Source: UBA6912 sp963792895 (GTDB taxonomy: Bacteria; Actinomycetota; Acidimicrobiia; Spongiisociales; UBA5794). Taken from it: a stretch of DNA of 64,000 nt. Positions 33,619 through 45,369 of the stretch are shown here, piece by piece (the first letter of the stretch is position 1; every line of letters starts with the position of its first letter). The notes beneath the pieces are model-generated. The model made no database searches and was not told the DNA's origin. It saw only the letters and a list, made by a program, of their open reading frames with translations. A program made the translations under genes and the position numbers. The stretch lies in assembly GCA_963792895.1 (NCBI GenBank), contig CAWBYA010000007.1:248001-312000 (forward strand), written 5' to 3'.

Positions 33619-34524
33619 TCAGACCAGCGCCAGCACGGCCGTCAGAGTGAGAGCGCTGGCAACAGTCGACACCAGGACGATCGTTGTCACGAGGTCGGGC
33701 TCGAGATCGTGCTCGATGGCGATGAGGGCAGTGAAGACTGCAGCAGGCATCGCCGACTGCACGATGGTGACGCCGGCAGGATCACCGGACAGGCCCGCGC
33801 CGAGGGTTGCGAGGGCCGCCACGCCCGGAGCGACCACCAATCGCAGGCCGCTCCCAACCATCACGTCGATGCCGATCTCGGGGCGCTTCATCTGCGAGAG
33901 CTGCACGCCCAGCGTGAGCAGCATGACCGGGATCATCGCATCGGCGAGCAGCCCGACCGCCCGGTCGAGGAAGAGCGGCAGGTCGGCATTCGTGACGTTC
34001 ACGATGACGGCCAGTGGCACTACCGCCACCGCAGGTGTGGTCAGCGCCGTCCACAAGGCTCGTGCCGGTCGGGAGGTCCGCCAGGTCGCCGCGGTGACTC
34101 CGATCAGGAACGCAGACACGTTCACCGTCAGGAACGCCACCCCGGCGAGATCGAGCGCCTGGTCGCCGAACTCGAACGCCACAATGGGCAGGCCGAAGTT
34201 CCCGACGTTGCCGTACACCGCAACGAGTACGAGCGCCGCCGTCACCGAGGGCGCACGCCCGAGCATCCGGCCTGCGCCCCACCCGACAAGGGCAACGCCT
34301 GCCGTTGTGACGAGCAGGACCGCCACCATGCGTGCGACCACGTCGCCTGAGAGCCGGGATCCGGCGAGCACCTCGAAGATGAAGGCAGGGGCGAGCAAGA
34401 AGTAGGCAGTGCGCGCCATGGGCTGGGGGTCGACGCTCAGACGGCGCCCGAAGCCGAAGCCAACGGTGACCAGGAGGAACACTGGTGCGAGGACGTCGAC
34501 GAAGATCGCACCGAGTTCACCCAT
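33619..34524 (-). CDS. AEC (auxin efflux carrier) family transporter
   Basis: A 301-residue membrane protein with about ten helices, N-terminus MGELGAIFVDVLAPVFLLVTVGFG. The mid-protein unwound-helix motif NVGNFGLPIVAFEFG and the C-terminal repeat containing QSAMPAAVFTALIA are typical of AEC/BASS-fold carriers. Family members export small organic acids such as malate or malonate; the substrate is unknown here. It stands alone, upstream of the repeat region at 34574. Confidence 0.85.
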   Translation of the reverse strand: MGELGAIFVDVLAPVFLLVTVGFGFGRRLSVDPQPMARTAYFLLAPAFIFEVLAGSRLSGDVVARMVAVLLVTTAGVALVGWGAGRMLGRAPSVTAALVLVAVYGNVGNFGLPIVAFEFGDQALDLAGVAFLTVNVSAFLIGVTAATWRTSRPARALWTALTTPAVAVVPLAVIVNVTNADLPLFLDRAVGLLADAMIPVMLLTLGVQLSQMKRPEIGIDVMVGSGLRLVVAPGVAALATLGAGLSGDPAGVTIVQSAMPAAVFTALIAIEHDLEPDLVTTIVLVSTVASALTLTAVLALV

Positions 34525-34573
34525 GAGGCCCGCAGGCTAGAGGAGCTCCCAGGGCGTCCAGGTGCCCCCTCAT

Positions 34574-34762
34574 GTCGAGCCCGAGGCGGGCTCGACAGCT
34601 CCCCCGGCGGGGGAGCAATTCAGGCGGCGATGCGAGGGGGGTGTCTGGATGATCCCCCCTGAGGGGGGATCGCAGAGCGGAGCGATGCGAGGGGGGTGAG
34701 GCGCGAGCGGAGTGGGCCGTTGCGCCGCCTGCGTTGGGTGGCGGGCGCCAGGGGCCCCGTCG
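34574..34762. repeat. 189-bp palindrome-rich tandem unit, copy 1
   Basis: The unit contains three near-perfect hairpins: GTCGAGCCC with GGGCTCGAC around GAGGC; GCTCCCCC with GGGGGAGC; and GATCCCCCC with GGGGGGATC around TGA, then short direct repeats of GGAGCGATGCGAGGGG type. A second copy follows directly at 34763. The unit codes for nothing plausible. It resembles REP/MITE-like intergenic elements, but no terminal target duplication was found. Confidence 0.8.
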
Positions 34763-34948
34763 GTCGAGCCCGAGGCGGGCTCGACAGCTCCCCCGGCGGG
34801 GGAGCCATTCAGGCGGCGATGCGAGGGGGTGTCTGGGTGATCCCCCCTGAGGGGGGATCGCAGAGCGGAGCGATGCGAGGGGGGTGAGGCGAGCGGAGCG
34901 GGCCGTTGCGCCGCCTGCGTTGGGTGGCGGGCGCCAGGGGCCCCGTCA
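34763..34948. repeat. 189-bp palindrome-rich tandem unit, copy 2 (186 bp)
   Basis: Same unit as 34574-34762 with a handful of substitutions and about 3 bp deleted; all three hairpins are kept. A diverged partial third copy may continue to about 35000 (GCAGCTCCCCCT, then GAGGGGGGAGCG). The array lies between the AEC gene and the nitrate operon, within a gene-free stretch (34525-35120). Confidence 0.8.
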
Positions 34949-35045
34949 GCCCGGCTGGCGCCGGGCAGCTCCCCCTGAAGGTGTCCTGAGGGGGGAGCGA
35001 TTCGGAAAGGGGGAGCCATCTCAGAGCGCGATCTCGGGACGCCCG

Positions 35046-35060
35046 GGGACCTTCGGCCCT
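35046..35060 (+). promoter_or_regulatory. Possible DosR/DevR-like operator before the nitrate operon
   Basis: The imperfect palindrome GGGACCTTCGGCCCT lies 61 bp before the GTG of narK. It resembles the core of the mycobacterial DosR box (GGGAC-N5-GTCCC), which controls hypoxia genes including narK2. The right half deviates (GCCCT), so this is a suggestion only. Confidence 0.35.
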
Positions 35061-35120
35061 AGAGCGATGCGCTTCCCAGAGATATCAATGAGTCCAGGAC
35101 TACGAGACTGGAGGATCGTC

Positions 35121-36446
35121 GTGACCGGTCGGCAGCGAGTCTCCATCCAGGGCACGCCGAGCTCGGCGCTCACCGCGGCGACCCTCGGCTTCTTCTTCGG
35201 CTTCGCGGCAGTTGCGCTGTTCGGTCCGACGGCGAAGGAGTTCAAGGATCTGCTCGGGCTCAGCCCGGCCGCCGTCGGTCTCTTGATCGCTGCTCCGAAC
35301 CTCTCCGGCTCCCTCCTGCGCATCCCGTTCTCCGCCTGGGTCGACGCCGACGGCGGCCGCCGCCCGTTCATCTGGCTCATGGGTCTCTCGGTGACCGGGA
35401 TGACGGGGCTCGCCGTGCTCATGGTCACGCAGTACCCCGATGGTCTCACCACCGGCTACTACCCGCTGTTGCTGGCGCTCGGCGTGCTCTCGGGAGCGGG
35501 TATCGCCACCTTCTCGGTCGGCATCAGCCAGGTCTCCTACTGGTTCCCGCAGCGGCGCCAGGGCTGGGCGCTCGGAACCTACGCCGGGGCGGGCAACCTG
35601 GCACCGGGGATCTTCTCTTTTCTCATTCCCGTGGTGCTCGACTCGTGGGGCCTGAGCACTGCCTACGTTCTGTGGCTCGTGTTCCTCGTCGTCGGGCTCG
35701 GCATCTACGTACGCACGGGGCGCAACGCTCCCTTCTTCCAGGTGCGGGCGGCGGGCGCCGACGCTGGCGAAGCCCGTGCGGAGGCCGCCGAGTCGGGCCA
35801 GGAGCTCTTCCCGGCCGGCACGCTGCGCGACACCCTGCGCATCTCGGCCGCCAACCCGAAGACGTGGATGCTCGTCGGCCTCTACTTCACTACCTTCGGT
35901 GGCTTCCTGGCGCTGACGGGGTGGTTCCCGACCTACTGGCAGGAGCTGCACGGCACGACGCTGTTCGTCGCAGGCGCCCTGACGGCGACGTATTCGATTC
36001 TCGCCTCGCTCATCAGGATCGTCGGTGGCTCCGTCGCCGACCGCATCGGTGGCGAGCGGACCGCCATCATCTCGCTGACCACCATGCTCGCCGGCGCACT
36101 GATGCTGACGACCTCGACTGGCTTCGCCCTCGCCTTTGCCGGTGCGCTGGCGATGGCGATCGGCATGGGGGTCAACAATGCAGCGGTCTTCAAGCTGGTG
36201 CCCCAGGAGGTGCCTGAGGCCGTCGGTGGCGCCGCCGGCTGGGTCGGTGGGCTCGGTGCCTTCGGTGGCTTTGCGGTACCGCCGCTCATGGGTGCGTTCG
36301 TGACCGAGGGCGTCGTGACGGGTTACGCAAGGGGCTTCGTGGTGTTCGTCGTCCTCGCCATTCTGTCGCTTGGGCTGGCGACGGCGCTGCGCCGGCTGCG
36401 GGGCCGCAGCCTCACCACCAGCCCGGGGCCCAAGGTGGCGACATGA
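35121..36446 (+). CDS. narK: Nitrate/nitrite MFS transporter, NarK type
   Basis: A 441-residue, 12-helix MFS protein. Segments typical of the nitrate/nitrite porter family are present: LRIPFSAWVDADGGRRPF near helix 2-3 (conserved Arg), SVGISQVSYWFPQRRQGWALGTYAGAGNLAPG in helix 5, and GWVGGLGAFGGFAVPPLMG in helix 11. It imports nitrate or exchanges it for nitrite. GTG 35121 has GGAGGA at ideal spacing; ATG 35088 in frame lacks one. First gene of the nar operon; its stop overlaps the regulator start (ATGA). Confidence 0.9.
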   Translation: MTGRQRVSIQGTPSSALTAATLGFFFGFAAVALFGPTAKEFKDLLGLSPAAVGLLIAAPNLSGSLLRIPFSAWVDADGGRRPFIWLMGLSVTGMTGLAVLMVTQYPDGLTTGYYPLLLALGVLSGAGIATFSVGISQVSYWFPQRRQGWALGTYAGAGNLAPGIFSFLIPVVLDSWGLSTAYVLWLVFLVVGLGIYVRTGRNAPFFQVRAAGADAGEARAEAAESGQELFPAGTLRDTLRISAANPKTWMLVGLYFTTFGGFLALTGWFPTYWQELHGTTLFVAGALTATYSILASLIRIVGGSVADRIGGERTAIISLTTMLAGALMLTTSTGFALAFAGALAMAIGMGVNNAAVFKLVPQEVPEAVGGAAGWVGGLGAFGGFAVPPLMGAFVTEGVVTGYARGFVVFVVLAILSLGLATALRRLRGRSLTTSPGPKVAT

Positions 36447-36853
36447 GGCTGGAGCTGCAGCGCAAGACCGACCTGGCTCTGCGGGCGATGACGCAGCTGA
36501 ACGGCGCAACCCGGGCGAAAGGTCCCGATCTTGCAGCAGCGATCGGCACTACCCCTGCCTTCATCCCTCAGGTGATGATGCCGCTCGTACAGCGTGGATG
36601 GGTCCAATCGGAGCCGGGCCCGACGGGGGGCTACCGGCGGGCCGTCGAGCTGGCTGCGGTCTCGATGCTCGACCTCATCGAAGCCGTGGAGGGCCCAACG
36701 GTCACTGATACGTGCGTGCTCCGGGGAGGCCCATGCCCCGCAGAGGAGAACTGCGCCCTTCACGACGCATGGATGAGGGCACGCAGTGCCCTTCTCGACG
36801 AACTGGCGGCGATACCGCTCACAGCAGCGCTGAGGGCGGAGGAGGTACGGTGA
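36443..36853 (+). CDS. Rrf2-family Fe-S transcriptional regulator (NsrR/IscR-like)
   Basis: A 136-residue Rrf2 regulator. A winged helix (1-65; LQRKTDLALRAM, TTPAFIPQVMMPLVQRGWV, GPTGGYRRA) is followed by the cluster loop with Cys91, Cys98 and Cys104 (C-x6-C-x5-C). Such proteins bind a 2Fe-2S or 4Fe-4S cluster that senses nitric oxide, redox state or iron supply. Its position inside the nar operon suggests local control by NO or nitrogen oxides. Overlaps both neighbours. Confidence 0.87.
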   Translation: MRLELQRKTDLALRAMTQLNGATRAKGPDLAAAIGTTPAFIPQVMMPLVQRGWVQSEPGPTGGYRRAVELAAVSMLDLIEAVEGPTVTDTCVLRGGPCPAEENCALHDAWMRARSALLDELAAIPLTAALRAEEVR

Positions 36854-37667
36854 TGGTGAGGCTCGTGTGGGCCGGAGCGTTCGTTGCATTGCTGATTGCG
36901 ATCGTTGCCGGCCCAGCGGCGGGGCAGAGCGAGGACGAGGGCCGTGCGCTCTACGACCAGTACTGCTCGGCCTGTCATCAGCCCGGCGGTACCGGGCTCC
37001 CAGGCGCCTTCCCGCCGCTTGCCGGCAACCCGGCAGTCGCAGACACCGCCCACGTCAGAGACGTGATCACCAATGGGCTGAGCGGTCCGATCACCGTCTT
37101 CGGCGAAACGTACGACGGTGTGATGCCCCCGGTGACCGGGCTCGACGCTGCGCAGATCGACGCAGTGATCGCCTACATCCAATCGCTCGGCGGCGGAACC
37201 GACGGCGCCACGACGACGACCGTGCCTGCGGGACCCGTGACGGGCGATGCCGTACTGGGAGCAGCGCTCTTCACCGGGTCGACCCGCCTCGAGGGAGGCG
37301 GACCCGCCTGCTTCTCGTGCCACCAGGCCGGAACGTATTCGCAGTCGGGCGGCGGGCTCGGTCCGGACCTCACCGCGGTCTTCGCCCGGCTGGGCGGTGA
37401 GGCTGGGCTCGCCGGGTGGCTCGCCAACCCGCCGTCGCCGACGATGCAGCCGCTCTTTGCCGACCGGCCGCTCAGCCCGGCCGAGATCTCCGACCTGACC
37501 GCGTTTCTCGCCTCGGCGGAGACCCAGGCGAATGGGGCCACTGCAGCAGGCGGTTTCGATTGGATGCTGGGCGGCGGCGTCCTCGGGCTGGCGCTGCTGG
37601 TCGCACTCATGGCATTCGTGATCAAGGGCCCGCGGCCCGCCTATTCGGATCGACTCAGGAGCGGGGC

Positions 37668-37671
<4 letters not shown>
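36853..37671 (+). CDS. Membrane-anchored dihaem cytochrome c of the nitrate reductase operon
   Basis: A 272-residue exported protein. Signal helix (about 3-24), first cytochrome c domain with Cys38-S-A-Cys41-His42 (about 26-115), Thr/Pro linker, second haem site Cys153-F-S-Cys156-His157 (about 125-225) and a C-terminal membrane helix (about 238-262). Candidate distal Met ligands are in DGVMPPVTG and SPTMQPLF. In Thermus, narC encodes a dihaem cytochrome at the head of the nar operon; here the order cytochrome-GHJI is similar, so it may pass electrons to or from NarI. ATG 36853 has a GGAGG site and overlaps the regulator stop. Confidence 0.85.
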
Positions 37672-41294
<3,623 letters not shown>

Positions 41295-41305
41295 GGAGGA
41301 ACGGC

Positions 41306-42817
41306 ATGAGAGTCCGCGCCCAGATGAGCATGCTCTTCCACCTCGACAAGTGCATCGGGTGCCACACCTGCTCGGTGGCCTGCAAGAACCTGTGGACGGA
41401 CCGCGCAGGCGCCGAGTACATGTGGTGGAACAACGTCGAGACCCGGCCCGGTACCGGCTACCCGACCGGATGGGAGGACCAGGAGCACTACAAGGGAGGC
41501 TGGCACCGCGACGACAAGGGCAGGCTGCACCTGACCCTGCAGAACAAGCCGACGGGAATCGCCCGGTTGTTCTTCAACCCGGCGCTGCCACAGCTCGACG
41601 ACTACTACGAGCCGTTCACCTTCCGCTACGGCGACCTCTTCACCGCTCCAGCGGGTGAGCAGCAGCCCACCGCCCGTCCCATCTCGATGGTCACTGGCGA
41701 CGAGATGGAGATCGCCGGCGGGCCCAACTGGGATGACGACCTCGGCGGGTCGAGGATCTACGCGCGCAACGACCCGAGCCTCGAAGGGGTCGACGCCGAC
41801 GTGCGAGCCCAGCTCGAGGAGATCGAGCGCGTGGTGTTCAACTACCTGCCTCGGATCTGCAACCACTGCCTCAACCCGGCGTGCGTCGCCGCCTGCCCAT
41901 CCGGCGCGATCTACAAGCGTGCCGAGGACGGCATCGTGCTCGTCAACGAGGACAAGTGTCGGGCATGGCGGATGTGTGTGGCGGCGTGCCCCTACAAGAA
42001 GGTGTACTACAACTGGTCGACCGGGAAGTCGGAGAAGTGCATCCTCTGCTTCCCGAGGATGGAGACCGGTCAGGCACCGGCGTGCGCCCACTCCTGTGTG
42101 GGGCGGATCCGGTACATGGGTGTCGTGCTCTACGACCAGGACCTGATCACGGCAGCCGCCGGAGCCCCCGAGGCGGAGCTGCTCCAGGCCCAGCTCGACG
42201 CCATCCTCGATCCGTGGGACGAGCGGGTGGTTGTGGCGGCGAACGCTGCCGGCATCGACGACGGCTGGATCGAATCGGCTCGGCAGTCTCCGATATGGAA
42301 GTTCGTGAAGGAGTGGGGGCTGGCGCTGCCGCTCCACCCCGAATATCGCACCGTGGCGATGATGTTCTACATCCCGCCCCTGTCACCGGTGGTGTCGACT
42401 ATCGAGCGCAACCTGACGAGGCTCGACCTCCCGGACGATCGGGTGGACTTCGAGCTGTTCGACGAGCTCGACAAGGCGCGCCTTCCGATTCGCTATCTCG
42501 CCAACCTGTTTGCGGCCGGCGACGAGGCGGTCATCAGACGGGTTCTGCGCAAGATGCTGGCCGTTCGTATCTACAAGCGGCGTCAGAGTGTCGACGGGGT
42601 GGTCGACGACGCCACCGTCGCCCTCCTGGCCGCGGCGGGAACGACGCCGCAAGAAGCTGAGAACATCTACCGGCTGACGACATTGCCGACGGTCGACGAG
42701 CGCTTCGTGCTGCCCCCGTATCACAGGGAGATGTCGATCGAAGCCGTCAACGACCCGCTGAGCCACAAGGGTGCAACGGGCGTCGGGTACCTGACGCCGC
42801 CGAGGAGGGGCGCATGA
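41306..42817 (+). CDS. narH: Respiratory nitrate reductase beta subunit
   Basis: A 503-residue Fe-S protein carrying four clusters that link NarI haems to NarG. Visible ligand groups are CIGCHTCSVACKNLW, CNHCLNPACVAACPSG, KCRAWRMCVAACPYKK and CILCFPRMETGQAPACAHSC. The Trp in the third group replaces a Cys, which gives the known 3Fe-4S cluster of NarH. ATG 41306 has a GAGGAGG site. Twelve bp separate it from narG; its stop overlaps narJ (ATGA). Confidence 0.96.
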   Translation: MRVRAQMSMLFHLDKCIGCHTCSVACKNLWTDRAGAEYMWWNNVETRPGTGYPTGWEDQEHYKGGWHRDDKGRLHLTLQNKPTGIARLFFNPALPQLDDYYEPFTFRYGDLFTAPAGEQQPTARPISMVTGDEMEIAGGPNWDDDLGGSRIYARNDPSLEGVDADVRAQLEEIERVVFNYLPRICNHCLNPACVAACPSGAIYKRAEDGIVLVNEDKCRAWRMCVAACPYKKVYYNWSTGKSEKCILCFPRMETGQAPACAHSCVGRIRYMGVVLYDQDLITAAAGAPEAELLQAQLDAILDPWDERVVVAANAAGIDDGWIESARQSPIWKFVKEWGLALPLHPEYRTVAMMFYIPPLSPVVSTIERNLTRLDLPDDRVDFELFDELDKARLPIRYLANLFAAGDEAVIRRVLRKMLAVRIYKRRQSVDGVVDDATVALLAAAGTTPQEAENIYRLTTLPTVDERFVLPPYHREMSIEAVNDPLSHKGATGVGYLTPPRRGA

Positions 42818-43338
42818 AGGTGTCACCCGCCCTCACGGTTGCTTTGGGGTTTGGTTACCCGTGTCCGGGTCGAGCCGAGGAGCTGCGCGATTCCGTTGCC
42901 GTCATGCCGGCCGGCGATGCCCGCACCAAGATGGAGCGCTTCGTCGCCGAGGTGGCGGCCTTGCCGCTGGGGGAGTGGGAGGAGCTCCACACTCGCACCC
43001 TCGACCTCTCCCCGCTGTTCGTGCCGTACGTCGGTCACGTCGCCTGGGGCGAGAGCTACCGCAGGGGTGCGTTCATGGCGGAGATGAAGGCGGCGCAGAC
43101 GGCCGCAGGTGTGGACCAGCACGGGGAGTTGCCCGACCACATCGAACCGATCCTTCGCTATCTCGCAGCCGGAGTCGACCTGTTGCCCGATCTCGTCGAC
43201 ATCCTGCCCGGTGTCGTGGCCGAGATGCGAAAGGATTTGAAGAAGCGCGAATCGGGCAATCCGTATCGCCATCTCCTGGCCGCCACCGCCGCCGTGGTGG
43301 ATGCCGCAGTCGCAACACCCACAGGAGTGCGCCCATGA
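42814..43338 (+). CDS. narJ: Nitrate reductase assembly chaperone
   Basis: A 174-residue all-helical TorD/NarJ-family chaperone that holds NarG for cofactor insertion and membrane docking. Family features are the early ALGFGYPCPGRAEEL, the DLSPLFVPYVGHVAWGESYRRG segment, and the PDHIEPILRYLAAG helix. Not a component of the final enzyme. Overlaps narH and narI by four bases each. Confidence 0.92.
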   Translation: MKVSPALTVALGFGYPCPGRAEELRDSVAVMPAGDARTKMERFVAEVAALPLGEWEELHTRTLDLSPLFVPYVGHVAWGESYRRGAFMAEMKAAQTAAGVDQHGELPDHIEPILRYLAAGVDLLPDLVDILPGVVAEMRKDLKKRESGNPYRHLLAATAAVVDAAVATPTGVRP

Positions 43339-44054
43339 CCGGCACCCAGATGTTGTTCGTCGTGTTCCCGTATGTTGCGTTCGTCACCGCGGTGGTCGTC
43401 AGCGTCATGCGATGGCGGCGCCATCCCTTCACGGTGTCGGCGCTGTCGTCGCAGCTCCTCGAGAGCCGTCGCCTGTTCTGGGGCTCGGTCTCGTTCCATT
43501 GGGGCATCACTTTGATCTTGATCGGCCACCTTCTCGCGCTGCTCGTGCCGAGCGGCTACGAGTTGTGGAACGGGGCGCCCGCCCGTTTGTATGCGCTCGA
43601 GGCGACCGGCTTCGCACTGGGCTTGTGGGCTCTGTTCGGCGTCGTCGTCCTGGTTGCGCGGCGGCTCCGGGTGCGCCGGATCCAGGCGGTGACCACGCCG
43701 ATGGATGTCGCCGTGCTCGCCGTGATTCTCGTGCAGGTCGTGACAGGCCTGTGGATCGCGTTGGGCTACCGGTGGGGGTCGTTCTGGGGTACGGCGGTGT
43801 TCGTGCCGTACATCCGATCCCTCATCACGCTGTCGCCACGGCCCGAGCTGGTCGAGATGCTGCCGATCGTCCTCAAGGCGCACGTGCTCTCCTTCTTCGT
43901 GTTCATGGCGCTGTTCCCGTTCACCCGGCTCGTGCACATCGTGACGCTGCCCCTCGGGTATCTCACCCGCCCGTGGCAGAAGGTGATCCGCAACCAGCCG
44001 GAGCCCGGCGTCTACCACCCGGCGTCCGACCGCATGTTGGAGCGTGTGCCGTGA
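43335..44054 (+). CDS. narI: Respiratory nitrate reductase gamma subunit (cytochrome b)
   Basis: A 239-residue membrane protein with five helices that oxidises menaquinol and binds two b haems. Candidate ligands are the His pair in SFHWGITLILIGHLL and the pair in LKAHVLSFFVFMALFPFTRLVHIV. It anchors NarGH to the inner face of the membrane. Overlaps narJ (ATGA) and the DUF59 gene (GTGA). Confidence 0.94.
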   Translation: MTGTQMLFVVFPYVAFVTAVVVSVMRWRRHPFTVSALSSQLLESRRLFWGSVSFHWGITLILIGHLLALLVPSGYELWNGAPARLYALEATGFALGLWALFGVVVLVARRLRVRRIQAVTTPMDVAVLAVILVQVVTGLWIALGYRWGSFWGTAVFVPYIRSLITLSPRPELVEMLPIVLKAHVLSFFVFMALFPFTRLVHIVTLPLGYLTRPWQKVIRNQPEPGVYHPASDRMLERVP

Positions 44055-44440
44055 CGGTCACGACCATCGTGACGCCTGCCAGGGTCGCCGCGGCGCTCGA
44101 ACGCGTCATCGACCCTGAGTTGGGGATCGACATCGTCGACCTCGGTCTGGTCTACGCCGTCGAAGTCGACGACGGTTGGGTCAGGGTCGACCTCGGAGTG
44201 ACGACGCCGTCGTGTCCCTTCTCCCGGCAGCTCGTGGAGGATGCCGAGGCTGCAGTGCTCTCGATCCCCGGCGTCATCGACGCCGACGTGGCGTTGTGTT
44301 TCGAGCCTCCCTGGTCGCCGGACATGCTGACCGACCGTGGCAGGCTGCGACTGGGTGGCCGCATCGGCAGCTGTATGGACCGGCCCGCCGGGTCGGCGGC
44401 GGCGCTGCCCTCGCCTCGGATCGGCGTTCCGGCCGGGTGA
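44051..44440 (+). CDS. DUF59 / MIP18-like Fe-S assembly protein (SufT/PaaD type)
   Basis: A 129-residue protein. Residues 5-95 form a DUF59 domain (ALERVIDPELGIDIVDLGLV; TTPSCPFSRQLVEDAE with the conserved Cys). Such proteins help mature Fe-S enzymes. Its place directly behind narI, with GTGA overlap, suggests a role in loading clusters of NarG/NarH or the Rrf2 regulator. The C-terminal about 30 residues (GGRIGSCMDRPAGS) are an unusual tail. Confidence 0.85.
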   Translation: MTVTTIVTPARVAAALERVIDPELGIDIVDLGLVYAVEVDDGWVRVDLGVTTPSCPFSRQLVEDAEAAVLSIPGVIDADVALCFEPPWSPDMLTDRGRLRLGGRIGSCMDRPAGSAAALPSPRIGVPAG

Positions 44441-45228
44441 TGACGACGACCATCCGGCGGCCCCTCGTCGCAGTCGCCATCCCCTCTGAGCACGGAGGGT
44501 GGAGCCTCACTCTCGAGCCGGCGATCCTCGGGCTGCTGGTCGCTCCGTCTCTTGCCGGATGGGCGCTCGCCGGCGCCGCCCTTGTCGCTTTCGTCGCCAG
44601 GACACCGATGAAGCTGGCGCTCGTCGATCGCCGACGCCGGCGCCGGCTCGAACGCACCGAGCTGGCGGAGAGAGTGGCGGTGATCGAGCTGGTGGTGTGC
44701 GCAGCGTTGGCCATCGTCGCCGCCGTAACGGCGCAGGCGGCCTTCTGGCTCCCCCTGGTCATCGCAGCGCCCCTGATCGCGGTCGAGGTCTGGTACGACG
44801 TGCGCAGCCGCAGCCGGCGCCTCGTTCCCGAACTGGCGGGCACCATCGGCATCGGTGCCATTGCAGCCGCGATCATCCTCGCCGGCGGCGGCGGCACATC
44901 CGACGCGGCCGGCGCCTGGTGTGTCATCGCTGCGAGGGCCATCGCAGCCATCCCGTTCGTGCGGATGCAGCTGCGCCGGGCGAAGGGCATGACGGACGCC
45001 GGGTGGCGCGACGACGCCTGGCAGGCCGGTGCAGCCGCCTTTGCAGGAAGCGGTGTCGTCGCCGGTGTCGTGCCAATCGCCGGGTTCGCCGCCCTCGCCG
45101 TGTTGACCGGCCTTCACACCGTGGCGGCGAGGCGCCCCGTCCCCCGCGTCCCCATCATCGGAGCGCAGCAGGTGGTGCTGGGGCTCGGGCTCGTGGTGAC
45201 GACGGCGCTGGGCCTGGTGGCCCCGTGA
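44440..45228 (+). CDS. YwiC-like membrane protein
   Basis: A 262-residue, about eight-helix protein. The N-terminal IPSEHGGWSLTLEPAILGLL is the YwiC family mark; a helix with AARAIAAIPFVRMQLRRAKG is typical. B. subtilis ywiC lies beside the nar/fnr genes, and homologues are often next to nitrate-reductase operons, but the biochemical role is unknown; the fold recalls UbiA-like prenyltransferases. Start ATG 44440 overlaps the preceding stop (TGATG). Last gene of the operon. Confidence 0.85.
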   Translation: MTTTIRRPLVAVAIPSEHGGWSLTLEPAILGLLVAPSLAGWALAGAALVAFVARTPMKLALVDRRRRRRLERTELAERVAVIELVVCAALAIVAAVTAQAAFWLPLVIAAPLIAVEVWYDVRSRSRRLVPELAGTIGIGAIAAAIILAGGGGTSDAAGAWCVIAARAIAAIPFVRMQLRRAKGMTDAGWRDDAWQAGAAAFAGSGVVAGVVPIAGFAALAVLTGLHTVAARRPVPRVPIIGAQQVVLGLGLVVTTALGLVAP

Positions 45229-45369
45229 CCATCAGGTCGCGAAACCGCCGGCCCCAGTTCCGCCCAGGCTCATATCGATAGAAGAACGCTCCGATCCGGG
45301 TGCCCGCCGGCTCGAGTGGGCGTCGGTGAGTGTCATCCGTGCGCGTGATACTCCAATGATCCGGTGCGT

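Noticed and set aside
34570..35019. 149-codon minus-strand frame with an internal 63-residue repeat
   Set aside because: It is only the translation of the palindrome-rich tandem units. Pro/Arg/Ser-rich composition, no ribosome site and no family resemblance; the repeat period happens to be a multiple of three.
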